Shown here in pieces: positions 1-6,546 of a DNA stretch of 16,552 nucleotides. The notes below the pieces were generated by a model. That model was not told the origin of the DNA. It worked only from the letters and a program-made list of their open reading frames with translations, and searched no databases. How positions within the stretch are numbered: the first letter of the stretch is position 1; each line of letters opens with the position of its first letter. The translations under genes were made by a program, and so were the position numbers. This DNA comes from GWA1-40-21 sp038078215 (GTDB taxonomy: Bacteria > Patescibacteriota > Minisyncoccia > Phycocordibacterales > GWA1-40-21), in contig JBBUED010000016.1 of assembly GCA_038078215.1 (NCBI GenBank), positions 1 through 16,552 on the forward strand, in the 5' to 3' direction.

Positions 1-244
1 ACGCGAACCCGCGACATTTCACGGAGCGACGGCCAGCAGGACGGAGCGGAGTGAAGTCGGCTTTTGATTTTGCGAGGAGTGAGGGTAAAAACGCCAGTAT
101 TTAAGCGTGATGTTGCTGAATCTACCCCTTCAAGCCGAGACCGAGCGAGTGAAGGGGTGCGTGAAGGGGTAATTATCCCGAATTCTTGGTAAAATAGCTT
201 CGTACATCAGCGTATAATCTCACCAACAACAAACAAGTTTCAGC
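1..244. other. Non-coding stretch at window edge
   Basis: I see no convincing protein or RNA gene here. The first 70 bases are GC-rich and repetitive (ACGGAGCG occurs twice). An inverted repeat lies at 123-171. A TATAAT at 213-218 on the plus strand has no good -35 partner and no gene behind it. The window edge may cut an element that continues to the left. Confidence 0.5.
123..171. repeat. Inverted repeat with two competing right arms
   Basis: TACCCCTTCA (123-132) can pair perfectly with TGAAGGGGTA (162-171). It can also pair over 9 bp with TGAAGGGGT (150-158). The two right arms are direct repeats 12 bp apart, so the two stems are mutually exclusive. The function is unknown and there is no U-tract in either direction. 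Confidence 0.6.
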
Positions 245-295
245 TTTTCCAATTTTTTGATGGGCTTCCGCAACGGAAGCCCATTGTTTGGAAAA
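245..295. terminator. Nested hairpin downstream of tRNA-Arg
   Basis: An inner 11-bp stem (260-270 with 274-284, loop CAA) sits inside an outer 8-bp stem TTTTCCAA/TTGGAAAA (245-252 with 288-295). It lies 27 nt beyond the 3' end of the minus-strand tRNA-Arg, so it may end or process that transcript. No U-run follows the stem on the minus strand, so a classical intrinsic terminator is not certain. Confidence 0.45.
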
Positions 296-321
296 TAAAA
301 TTCCCTTCAATCTTCTTATGA

Positions 322-393
322 TGCCCCTGGCAGGAATCGAACCCACATCAACGCCTTAGAAGAGCGCTGCTCTATCCATTGAGCTACAAGGGC
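322..393 (-). tRNA. tRNA-Arg (anticodon UCU)
   Basis: The minus strand folds into a full cloverleaf of 72 nt. The acceptor stem GCCCTTG pairs with CAGGGGC with one G-U. The D arm is GCTC/GAGC. The anticodon arm GCGCT-CTTCTAA-GGCGT has UCU at positions 34-36, which reads AGA. The T arm contains TTCGATT. The discriminator is A, and the following genomic bases are TC, so the 3' CCA must be added after transcription. It is the last recognisable gene leftward and follows the pilus operon on the same strand. Confidence 0.95.
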
Positions 394-401
394 ATTAACT
401 A

Positions 402-430
402 TATATAACAATATTAAAGAGAAGGGTCAA
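402..430 (-). promoter_or_regulatory. Promoter of tRNA-Arg
   Basis: On the minus strand a -35 box TTGACC (430-425) and a -10 box TATATA (407-402) are 17 nt apart. The -10 ends 8 nt before the tRNA 5' end, which suits initiation at or near the mature end. The -35 lies inside the last codons of the upstream membrane-protein gene, so the tRNA has its own promoter embedded in that gene. Confidence 0.6.
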
Positions 431-749
431 CAACTTCCTGTTTATTCGTCCTGGCTTCTTGAAACGATTGATTTTTGGCCGCGTAAAATCCGATTATCTT
501 CTTAAGCTCGGAGCGATTTATGGTTTCAACGGGCAATTCGTTCCCGCGAGAGGTCGTAAAAAAACTTCCGCTGTTAATTTTCCCGTGCAGATACAAACCG
601 AACGCGGTTATGACAAAAACAATCAAAGCAAAGACAGCTAAAATAATATTCCAGTCGCGACGCGGATTTATTTCTTCAGCTTCGGCGGACTTGTATCCGT
701 TTCCGAAAAATTTAACGGCAATTTTTTTCAATTCAAAATTTTTAAACAT
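414..749 (-). CDS. One-pass membrane protein at the end of the pilus operon
   Basis: This 111-aa protein has about 33 cytoplasmic residues, rich in Lys, Arg and Glu. One strongly hydrophobic segment follows (about residues 34-54), then about 55 polar residues predicted to be outside. I do not recognise a domain. It starts 13 nt after the pilO-like gene on the same strand and is last in the pilM-N-O row, so it probably belongs to the inner-membrane pilus platform. It occupies the place of pilP in proteobacterial operons, but no lipobox or PilP-like region is visible. The start has no Shine-Dalgarno. Its 3' end carries the -35 of the tRNA-Arg promoter. Function is inferred from position only. 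Confidence 0.7.
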   Translation of the reverse strand: MFKNFELKKIAVKFFGNGYKSAEAEEINPRRDWNIILAVFALIVFVITAFGLYLHGKINSGSFFTTSRGNELPVETINRSELKKIIGFYAAKNQSFQEARTNKQEVVDPSL

Positions 750-762
750 AAAACATACGCGA

Positions 763-1350
763 TTAATCAGCCTTAGCTGCCGCTTCCGACTGATTTTTTA
801 TTTTCAATACGCCAAAACTGAAAGCTCCGCTCCAATAAGAAGACACCCTCTTTTTTTCACGATCGGAGTCTGAACCGTCCGAAATTTTTTCCAGTTTCAC
901 GCTTTCAAATGAAATTTTGTAAGGCATATTCTCCAGTAAGCTTAACAGACGCATCGTGTCGCCCCAAGAACCTTCGGTTCTTAAAGAAAGTCGGAATAAT
1001 TCAGTGCTGCTGGCCTTGTTATTTTTCAAAGCTTCAACTCCCACCGACTCGGTTTCGAGCTTTATGCCGGCTATTCCGCCCAAAGACTCCACCGTCTCTA
1101 TGAAATCAACCGTGCCGTTCGGCTGGATAAAAAATCCGGCGATTTGTTCCCTCTCTTTCTTTGTGTCGTTCATAAGATTTTTTATTGACCTCAATGATTC
1201 TTCCGTATCAGCCGCTGACTCAATCTTAATCAAGCGCGCGGAAACATTCTTGTCTATGCTCTTAATGCTCGCGAATAAATAAAAAGAGGCCCCGAAAACG
1301 ATCAAATTCAGGACGACCAGAAAAACGATGTTTTTTATTGCGTTTGACAT
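763..1350 (-). CDS. pilO: PilO-like type IV pilus inner-membrane protein
   Basis: The 195-aa protein has an N-terminal membrane segment (about residues 7-28), a charged, coiled-coil-like stretch (about 35-75) and a C-terminal globular half ending in polar residues. This is the PilO architecture: a bitopic inner-membrane protein with a periplasmic-side coiled coil and a ferredoxin-like domain that pairs with PilN. Sequence similarity is weak by eye. The call rests on topology, size (PilO is about 200 aa) and order after pilM and pilN. It begins 3 nt after the pilN-like stop with no Shine-Dalgarno, which suggests translational coupling. In an organism presumed to lack an outer membrane it would align the assembly platform at the cytoplasmic membrane. 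Confidence 0.7.
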   Translation of the reverse strand: MSNAIKNIVFLVVLNLIVFGASFYLFASIKSIDKNVSARLIKIESAADTEESLRSIKNLMNDTKKEREQIAGFFIQPNGTVDFIETVESLGGIAGIKLETESVGVEALKNNKASSTELFRLSLRTEGSWGDTMRLLSLLENMPYKISFESVKLEKISDGSDSDREKKRVSSYWSGAFSFGVLKIKNQSEAAAKAD

Positions 1351-1353
1351 AAA

Positions 1354-1923
1354 TTAAATGGCTGTATTCAGAGTAATGTTAAAATCTATGTCGGAAATTT
1401 TCGTAAAGTTCGAAATCGGAAGGTCAACGCCGTTGAATTCTTTTTCCGCCCTCAGACTCTCCGCGAACGATTTAAGAAGCTCCCTGTTTTTAGATGTTCC
1501 TCTCAAGGAAATTCGATATTGTCCGTTTTTGGAATGATTCATTGATATGCCGTCAATTTTTACTCCTGAATTTTTTTTGCTTATGATTTTGACAATTGAG
1601 TCCTGCATTGAAAATTTGCCGTCCGCAGGCTTTAATAAAGCGAGCATTTCTTTTGAATTCCTAACGGCAACCAGCAAGTCTTCGCCGAGAGCGGCACTGG
1701 CGGACTTTTTATTTTCAAACCCTTGACTGACGGAATTTTTCTTCACGGACGACAGAAAATAAGAAGGCAAGAGTGAAACTAAAAATAAGATTCCCGCCGT
1801 CAATGAGAATGAGAGCGCCACGACTGAAAGCCTAAGAAAGTATTCTTTCTTAATGGATTTTTTCTGGGCATTTGGCAATAATTCAAGCATATTTTTATAT
1901 ATAAACTTGGGATCGCGAAACAT
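1354..1923 (-). CDS. pilN: PilN-like type IV pilus inner-membrane protein
   Basis: The 189-aa protein has a basic N-terminus (about residues 1-27), one membrane segment (about 30-57) and a globular domain of about 130 residues. It contains the pattern of alternating hydrophobic residues near 'RISLRGTSKNRELLKSF' that is typical of PilN-type ferredoxin-like folds. In characterised systems the short cytoplasmic tail of PilN docks onto PilM, and its outer domain dimerises with PilO. Its place between pilM and the pilO-like gene fits that role. The start at 1923 has no clear Shine-Dalgarno. It is separated from pilM by a structured spacer of about 100 nt (1924-2027), unlike the near-abutting genes that follow. 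Confidence 0.72.
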   Translation of the reverse strand: MFRDPKFIYKNMLELLPNAQKKSIKKEYFLRLSVVALSFSLTAGILFLVSLLPSYFLSSVKKNSVSQGFENKKSASAALGEDLLVAVRNSKEMLALLKPADGKFSMQDSIVKIISKKNSGVKIDGISMNHSKNGQYRISLRGTSKNRELLKSFAESLRAEKEFNGVDLPISNFTKISDIDFNITLNTAI

Positions 1924-2027
1924 AAAAATTTACAGGTCTATTGAGCAAAAACATCTTAAAAAAACAAAGAGTTTTTGCGACCCCGGGACCCTGAATTTTT
2001 GCGTTTCGCAATTCATAAATATAAATG
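1924..2027 (-). other. Structured spacer between pilM and pilN
   Basis: This intergenic spacer holds an 8-bp inverted repeat GCAAAAAC (1945-1952) / GTTTTTGC (1971-1978) around an A-rich loop. It also has a second short inverted repeat TGCG-TTT-CGCA (about 1999-2009) and a GC-rich CCCGGG core. The 12-mer TTTGCGACCCCG at 1974-1985 recurs at 13240-13251 in another intergenic region. It could be a processing site or partial terminator that sets the pilM to pilN ratio. That is inference. Confidence 0.45.
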
Positions 2028-3122
2028 TTAATTGTTTGTGTCTTGCGGCATCGCTAGTCCTATTGCTACGGCGAAATTCAACGAATCCAAGAAACTAATC
2101 TCCGGCAATCTGTCGTTCAACGAGAAAGCGTTGACCCAGACTTCGGCCGTTTCCACTTCAATCTTCAGGCTCTGCGAAAGATATTCTTTGAGTCCGGCAA
2201 TCGCCGCATCCTTTCCGCACAATATTATCTTGCTGATTTTGCCGCCCGATTCTCCGCCCGAATCATTTTTGGCGAGCCAGTATGTGTAAAATTTGCTGAT
2301 CTCGTCTTTAATGACCGAAACGATGTTGGCCAAAGAGAAGAATATGGCCACGCTTTCTTTATTCTCGGCGTATAATTTATCATTTTTTATTTTCTCCGCC
2401 TCCTTGAACGAAACTGAAAAGTTTTTCTGCAAAGCTTCGGTTATCAGATTGCCGCCCATCGCAAAAGCCGATGTGAATCTGACTACTCCGTTTCGGATCA
2501 AAGTAACCACGGTAACGCGGTCTCTTATGTTTATAATCATCACCGACCCTTCGCTCCCTTGCTTTATCGCCGAACGGGCGAGCGCCATTGATTCAACTTC
2601 AAAGGAAACGACGACCATGCCTGACTTCTCCAATACTTCCGCGTAGCTTTCCGCAATCCGTTTCGGAACGACTGAAACGACAACATCCAGATGGTCGCTC
2701 TCCTTATGGTCCTTGCTGATTACGCTATAATCAAAAAGAGCTTCGTCGGCGCGCACTGGCACATTCTCTTCAAGCCGAAATTCTATAGTCTGACGAATTT
2801 CGCTATTCTCCACTTTAGGAATCTCCGTCTTAAAAAAATAGGCCTTTTCCTCCGGCAAAGATACTTTGACGAAATTCAAGCGGTATTTTCGCTTAATAGA
2901 CGAGAGAATTTTTATGAGTTCGTCTTTTTTATTTATCTCTCCGGAAACAATCACTCCTTGCGGGAGTTTCTCTTCTCCGAAGAGCGTCGGAATCAGCCCG
3001 TCTTTGCTTTTTGCAAATTCCATAAAACGAATGGCTTGATCCGATATGTCCAGTCCCGCCGCCGACATTTCCAGATAGCTCGGCGGGGTCAATATGGAAG
3101 AAAATTTATTTTTAAATGACAT
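2028..3122 (-). CDS. pilM: Type IV pilus assembly ATPase-fold protein PilM
   Basis: The 364-aa length matches PilM (about 350 aa). The N-terminus has the actin-like phosphate-1 motif, AAGLDISDQAIRFMEF (about residues 21-36). A long middle region contains the SHS2-type insertion. Near residues 195-230 there is a second strand pair 'MIINIRDRVTVVTLIRNG' followed by GGNLITEAL. A C-terminal ILCGKDAAIAGL segment matches the adenosine motif. PilM is a cytoplasmic actin-like protein that binds nucleotide and recruits the PilN tail to the assembly platform. It is first in the operon. Upstream are an extended -10 promoter and a GC-rich leader hairpin. No strong Shine-Dalgarno precedes the ATG; GGAG is 12 nt away. 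Confidence 0.9.
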   Translation of the reverse strand: MSFKNKFSSILTPPSYLEMSAAGLDISDQAIRFMEFAKSKDGLIPTLFGEEKLPQGVIVSGEINKKDELIKILSSIKRKYRLNFVKVSLPEEKAYFFKTEIPKVENSEIRQTIEFRLEENVPVRADEALFDYSVISKDHKESDHLDVVVSVVPKRIAESYAEVLEKSGMVVVSFEVESMALARSAIKQGSEGSVMIINIRDRVTVVTLIRNGVVRFTSAFAMGGNLITEALQKNFSVSFKEAEKIKNDKLYAENKESVAIFFSLANIVSVIKDEISKFYTYWLAKNDSGGESGGKISKIILCGKDAAIAGLKEYLSQSLKIEVETAEVWVNAFSLNDRLPEISFLDSLNFAVAIGLAMPQDTNN

Positions 3123-3142
3123 AGTGAAAATCCGCTCCGGAC

Positions 3143-3214
3143 CGAGCGCCGCGGCAAGGCGGCGCTCGACCTTGAATTCGCGTCCATTATAGCAAGATTC
3201 CAGCGATAAACCAA
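3143..3214 (-). promoter_or_regulatory. pilM operon promoter and leader hairpin
   Basis: On the minus strand TATAAT (3191-3186) is preceded by TTGC, an extended -10, and by TTGGTT (3214-3209) at 17 nt. Initiation near 3179 would give a leader of about 57 nt. Within the leader, CGAGCGCCGC (3143-3152) pairs with GCGGCGCTCG (3159-3168) over 10 bp with a 6-nt loop, ending about 20 nt before the pilM ATG. The stem is far more GC-rich than its surroundings and could control translation or protect the mRNA. Confidence 0.6.
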
Positions 3215-3227
3215 TTCATTTATGTAA

Positions 3228-3255
3228 GTTTATCAAGTTATAAAGTTTATAAAGT
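3228..3255. repeat. GTTTATCAAGTT(TATAAAGT)n intergenic repeat, copy 1
   Basis: The sequence GTTTATCAAG is followed by units of TTATAAAGT and TTTATAAAGT. A longer copy with the same opening and same unit occurs at 12091-12128, just after rny. Both lie between genes, which suggests a dispersed repeat family with a variable unit number. Confidence 0.65.
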
Positions 3256-3269
3256 AAGAATTAAGACCC

Positions 3270-3701
3270 CTACTCCATTTTGTCAACTCGTCTCTTGTAT
3301 TTTTCTCTGTCGGAGAATGGGGTGGAGAGCCAAGCGGAGACGATTTTTTTAGCAAGGTCAAAATCAACTTCATTGGCGGGCAAGGACAAGACATTAGTGT
3401 CATCGTGCTCGCGTGATTGTTTGGCGGTTTCTATGTCGTCAGCAAGGGCGGAACGAACTCCTTTAAATTTATTGGCGGTGATGTCCACGCCAACGCCGGA
3501 ACCGCAGATTAAAATGCCTTTGTCTTTTTCCGGATTTTGCGAAACTTTTTCGGCCACGAGCTTGGCAAAGTCGGTGTAATCATCATCGGTGTCGTGTTTA
3601 AAATTTCCCATATCCTCAAAATCATACCCGCTTTCCGTCAGGAATTTTTTAATCTCTTCTTTTAAATTATAACCGCGATGATCGGCGCCTAGGTAAATCA
3701 T
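3270..3701 (-). CDS. rpiB: Ribose-5-phosphate isomerase B
   Basis: The enzyme interconverts ribose 5-phosphate and ribulose 5-phosphate in the cytoplasm. The 143-aa protein opens with MIYLGADHRGYNLKEEI, which has the family's Asp-His pair (D7-H8). It carries the catalytic cysteine in ICGSGVGV (C66), then the ANKFKGVRSAL segment and the REHDDTNVL segment. The length is that of RpiB. The frame stays open 29 codons upstream, to 3788, but that extension runs through a terminator hairpin and does not resemble the family, so the ATG at 3701 is the start. TATAAT lies 6 nt upstream of the ATG and there is no Shine-Dalgarno, so a leaderless mRNA is likely. CPR bacteria with reduced sugar metabolism commonly keep such pentose-phosphate steps to make nucleotides. 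Confidence 0.95.
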   Translation of the reverse strand: MIYLGADHRGYNLKEEIKKFLTESGYDFEDMGNFKHDTDDDYTDFAKLVAEKVSQNPEKDKGILICGSGVGVDITANKFKGVRSALADDIETAKQSREHDDTNVLSLPANEVDFDLAKKIVSAWLSTPFSDREKYKRRVDKME

Positions 3702-3707
3702 CCAAGC

Positions 3708-3713
3708 ATTATA
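3708..3713 (-). promoter_or_regulatory. -10 box of leaderless rpiB
   Basis: A perfect TATAAT on the minus strand ends 6 nt before the rpiB ATG, which puts the expected start of transcription at the A of the start codon. No convincing -35 is present; the region 17 nt upstream falls within the terminator of the preceding gene pair. Confidence 0.65.
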
Positions 3714-3724
3714 TCTTTTTAGAC

Positions 3725-3799
3725 AAAAAAATACAGCGCGCTTGAACCCGCAAGTAGAATGGGGTGATAGTATCACCTGCGGTTTCAAAAGCGCGCTGT
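3725..3799 (-). terminator. Large intrinsic terminator of the small paralogous gene pair
   Basis: An 11-bp outer stem (3733-3743 with 3789-3799, ACAGCGCGCTT/AAGCGCGCTGT) is continued by an imperfect inner stem (3744-3752 with 3778-3786). It is capped by the palindrome GGTGATAGTATCACC (3763-3777). On the minus strand the stem is followed by seven T's (3731-3725). It starts just 4 nt after the stop codon of the preceding small gene and insulates rpiB. It is unusually long for a terminator, and the capping palindrome could also be a binding site. Confidence 0.85.
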
Positions 3800-3803
3800 T
3801 TGT

Positions 3804-4166
3804 TTAATGGAGAAAGTAACGGTCAATATCTTCTGGGGTGTCTTCCTGTGCCGGTAGATGTTCGGAAAGTTTGTATCCATCGAGTGTTTTATCGCTAATG
3901 AGCAATTCATCACTGCAAACTTCTTCCTTATTCGCTATAGTCAATTTATAATCTGAAACCGCATCCTCTTGCGGCGTTGCCTTTATTGACAACAAGTGAT
4001 TTGGCAGATTTTTAATAATTTGAATGACCGTATGGCGGGCCTCGTCTTTATTGAACCCCTTTCGTATGCAATCAGATATTTTTTCGTGTATCGTGTTTTC
4101 ATTTCTCTCAATAAAACAATTTTGAACATCATCTTTGATTTTTTGCTTATCTTCCATATTTATCAT
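3804..4166 (-). CDS. Small unknown protein, second of a tandem paralogous pair
   Basis: This 120-aa acidic, soluble protein has no family I recognise. It is clearly related to the upstream neighbour (4216-4566). Both contain I-[ST]-x-x-C-I-[RK]-K-G-[FL] near the middle (here ISDCIRKGF, with one residue less before the Cys). Both then have the block IKA…SDYKL…AN (here SDYKLTIAN, about residues 72-80). The C-terminal tail after that block is longer here and rich in Asp and Glu. The start is set by a strong Shine-Dalgarno, AAGGAGG, 5 nt before the ATG, which is rare in this window. It is followed directly by a large terminator. The two genes likely form one transcript. No signal peptide or membrane segment is seen. 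Confidence 0.75.
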   Translation of the reverse strand: MINMEDKQKIKDDVQNCFIERNENTIHEKISDCIRKGFNKDEARHTVIQIIKNLPNHLLSIKATPQEDAVSDYKLTIANKEEVCSDELLISDKTLDGYKLSEHLPAQEDTPEDIDRYFLH

Positions 4167-4215
4167 TTTCCCCTCCTTTTATAATTTTCTAAAATGGGTT
4201 AGTTTTCATCTGCGC

Positions 4216-4566
4216 TCAGTCTTCATCCGGGAAAAGCGTAGCAAGCCCAAGTGAATGTTTGACGAGTATGTCATTCGCTAAATTCAGCTTATAATCTGAA
4301 ATGGTATCCTCGTTTGCCTTTATCGGCGACAATTTGATTTCCTCTTTATATCTTCTCTTGTTTACAAAGCTGTTTTCCAAACGGCTTTTGCAAATTTGCA
4401 TCATATTTCTGATTACTTTTTCATAAACCTCAATATATTCTGAAGATGTTAACCCTTTTTTAATGCAAACAGAGGTTATATTATTTAAAAAACCCAGCTT
4501 GTCGTTTGCCTTCACGGTCTCTTCTTTAACTATGTTTTCTATATGAATTTTACGATTATAATTCAT
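4216..4566 (-). CDS. Small unknown protein, first of a tandem paralogous pair
   Basis: This 116-aa basic-to-neutral soluble protein has no recognised family. Its middle (ITSVCIKKGLTSSEYIEVYE) and its block IKANEDTISDYKLNLAN (about residues 80-96) match the gene at 3804-4166. At the DNA level the two share a 13-base identical run in the SDYKL region (TTATAATCTGAAA on the plus strand), so they arose by duplication. A strong Shine-Dalgarno, GGGAGGG, lies 5 nt before the ATG. The gene is divergent from glmS across about 150 nt of AT-rich DNA holding both promoters. Function unknown. The absence of catalytic-looking residues and the short length suggest a binding or regulatory protein, but that is a guess. 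Confidence 0.75.
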   Translation of the reverse strand: MNYNRKIHIENIVKEETVKANDKLGFLNNITSVCIKKGLTSSEYIEVYEKVIRNMMQICKSRLENSFVNKRRYKEEIKLSPIKANEDTISDYKLNLANDILVKHSLGLATLFPDED

Positions 4567-4682
4567 TTTTACCCTCCCAAAATTATGTTAATGACAATGA
4601 TATAAATTACAAAAAACTTCTGCTTATATTCATACACCAAAAAAGAAATTTGCGCAATTTTTTTGCGACAGACAAATTTGCT

Positions 4683-4710
4683 TGGACAAGGATGTTATAA
4701 CTGCTAATAT
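4683..4710 (+). promoter_or_regulatory. Promoter of leaderless glmS
   Basis: TGGACA (4683-4688, one mismatch to TTGACA) and TAATAT (4705-4710) are 16 nt apart. TGC precedes the -10 as an extended element. The -10 ends 7 nt before the glmS ATG, so transcription should begin at or next to the start codon. TTTGCG occurs three times in this upstream region (4649, 4662 and 4710) and TTGCGCAA (4650-4657) is a perfect palindrome. Confidence 0.7.
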
Positions 4711-4717
4711 TTGCGAT

Positions 4718-6544
4718 ATGTGCGGAATAGTCGGCTATATAGGGAAAGAAGAGGCGTTGCCTATTTTAATCAGCGGGTTAAAAGCGCTTGAATATCGCGG
4801 GTATGATTCCGCGGGTGTTGCCGTGTTTTCAAAAAATGGAGTTAAAGAGAAGAAAAGTGTCGGGCAAGTTGAAGTTCTGGAGAATGTTTTAAGCAAAACA
4901 GCTGACTTTAGGGGAAACTTAGGGATAGCTCACACACGATGGGCGACGCACGGCGCGCCGAGCGAAGCAAACGCTCATCCTCACAGTGATTGTTCAAGGA
5001 GAGTTTTTCTCGTCCATAACGGCATCATTGAAAATTATAAAGAATTAAAAAATTATCTTTCGGAACGCGGACACGCTTTCAAGTCCGAAACTGACACTGA
5101 ATCCGTAGCCCATCTCATTGAGGATTTTTTGAAAGACGGCAAGGATTTTAAAACGGGTCTTTTTGACGCTCTGAAAATGATAAAGGGGGCATACGCTTTT
5201 GCTATCGTTGACGCGAATAATCCCGAAATATTGTATGCCACAAGGCTCTCAAGCCCTCTTGTCATCGGGGTCGGAAAGGGTGAAAATTTTTTAGCCTCGG
5301 ACCCGTCCGCCATTATCGGAAGCACGAGAAATTTTGTTTATTTAAAAGATGGCGAGCTCGCGGAAATTACGCGGGATAAAATAAATATTTCCAATATGGA
5401 AAAACAGCCCACTCCGATTGAGATTGTTCGTTTGGAATGGAATCTGGAGCAAGCTCAAAAAGGAGACTTCCCTCACTTTATGCTCAAGGAGATTTTTGAA
5501 GGACCGGAGGTTGTCCGTTCCGCTTTTAGAGGAAGAATTAAAGTTGGAGAAAATTCAGTGAAACTTGGCGGATTAGAACAAGTTTCTGATAAGTTCAAGA
5601 AAATAAAACGGCTGATCATATTGGCTTGCGGCACATCTTATTACGCGGGTCTTGTCGGAGAATATCTTTTTGAAGAAATTGCCAAATTGCCAACGGAGGT
5701 GCATTTCGCTTCCGAATTCAGATACCGCGAAGAGCCTTTTGAAGAAGGGACGGCGGTTTTGGCTATTTCCCAATCGGGAGAAACCGCCGACACGCTTGCC
5801 GCGCTTCGCAAAGCGAAGGAGAAAGGTTTGCTCACTCTGGGAATTGTCAACACCGTCGGCTCAACCATCGCCAGAGAAACTAACGCCGGAGTTTATAACC
5901 ATGCCGGTCCCGAGATTGGCGTAGCGTCAACTAAGGCATTTTTGTCTCAAATCACCGTCCTTGTTTTGATGGCGATATACCTTTCTAAAAATAAAAACTC
6001 TCTAACTGAAGATTTAATGAAAGAACTCCAAAAAATTCCCGAAAAAATTGAAAAGATCTTGCTTCAGGCATCAGTCATCGAAAAGCTCGCTATTAAATAT
6101 AAGGACCACGACAACTTCCTTTTCATCGGCCGCCGTTACAATTACCCGACCGCGCTTGAAGGCGCGCTAAAGCTGAAAGAAGTTTCTTATATCCACGCTG
6201 AAGGTTATGGTGCCGGCGAGATGAAACACGGCCCCCTCGCGATGATTAGTCCGGACTTCCCGACGATGGCGATAGTGCCAGAAAACAGCGTTTCGGAAAA
6301 GATTTATTCCAATCTTGAAGAAATAAAAGCGAGAAAGGGTCCGATATTGGCAATTGCGACGGAAGGTGATGAAAAAATTTCATCACTGGCGAATGATGTG
6401 ATTTATGTGCCGAAAACCATAGAACCGCTTGAACCACTCTTGACCGTAGTGCCTCTCCAGCTCTTCGCCTATTACGCCGGCGTCCATCGTGGATACAATG
6501 TAGACAAGCCGAGAAATCTCGCTAAGTCTGTGACCGTGGAGTAG
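4718..6544 (+). CDS. glmS: Glutamine--fructose-6-phosphate aminotransferase (isomerising)
   Basis: GlmS converts fructose 6-phosphate and glutamine to glucosamine 6-phosphate, the first step to UDP-GlcNAc and peptidoglycan. The start is set by chemistry: MCGIVGYIG places the catalytic nucleophile at Cys2, exposed after Met removal. The TTG 12 codons upstream would bury it. The 608-aa protein has the glutaminase domain (about 1-220, with HTRWATHG and the downstream HNGIIENY). Two SIS sugar-isomerase domains follow (about 290-420 with CGTSYYAG and SQSGETADT; about 460-595 with GRRYNYPTALEGALKLKE and EMKHGPLAMI). The C-terminus is the hallmark KPRNLAKSVTVE. No glmS-ribozyme leader is possible, because the promoter abuts the ATG. 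The stop is 2 nt from the convergent tig stop. Confidence 0.97.
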   Translation: MCGIVGYIGKEEALPILISGLKALEYRGYDSAGVAVFSKNGVKEKKSVGQVEVLENVLSKTADFRGNLGIAHTRWATHGAPSEANAHPHSDCSRRVFLVHNGIIENYKELKNYLSERGHAFKSETDTESVAHLIEDFLKDGKDFKTGLFDALKMIKGAYAFAIVDANNPEILYATRLSSPLVIGVGKGENFLASDPSAIIGSTRNFVYLKDGELAEITRDKINISNMEKQPTPIEIVRLEWNLEQAQKGDFPHFMLKEIFEGPEVVRSAFRGRIKVGENSVKLGGLEQVSDKFKKIKRLIILACGTSYYAGLVGEYLFEEIAKLPTEVHFASEFRYREEPFEEGTAVLAISQSGETADTLAALRKAKEKGLLTLGIVNTVGSTIARETNAGVYNHAGPEIGVASTKAFLSQITVLVLMAIYLSKNKNSLTEDLMKELQKIPEKIEKILLQASVIEKLAIKYKDHDNFLFIGRRYNYPTALEGALKLKEVSYIHAEGYGAGEMKHGPLAMISPDFPTMAIVPENSVSEKIYSNLEEIKARKGPILAIATEGDEKISSLANDVIYVPKTIEPLEPLLTVVPLQLFAYYAGVHRGYNVDKPRNLAKSVTVE

Positions 6545-6546
6545 GT

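Noticed and set aside
2691..3119. 142-aa plus-strand ORF opposite pilM
   Set aside because: Antisense shadow of pilM with no promoter or ribosome site.
3702..3788. N-terminal extension of rpiB
   Set aside because: It translates the terminator hairpin and has no family similarity; the -10 box lies inside it, so it would not be transcribed from that promoter.
4682..4717. TTG start for glmS 12 codons upstream
   Set aside because: GlmS needs Cys2 exposed at the N-terminus, and the upstream codons lie inside the promoter.
4567..4717. glmS ribozyme or riboswitch upstream of glmS
   Set aside because: The promoter ends 7 nt before the ATG, so there is no leader to hold one, and no ribozyme core is seen.
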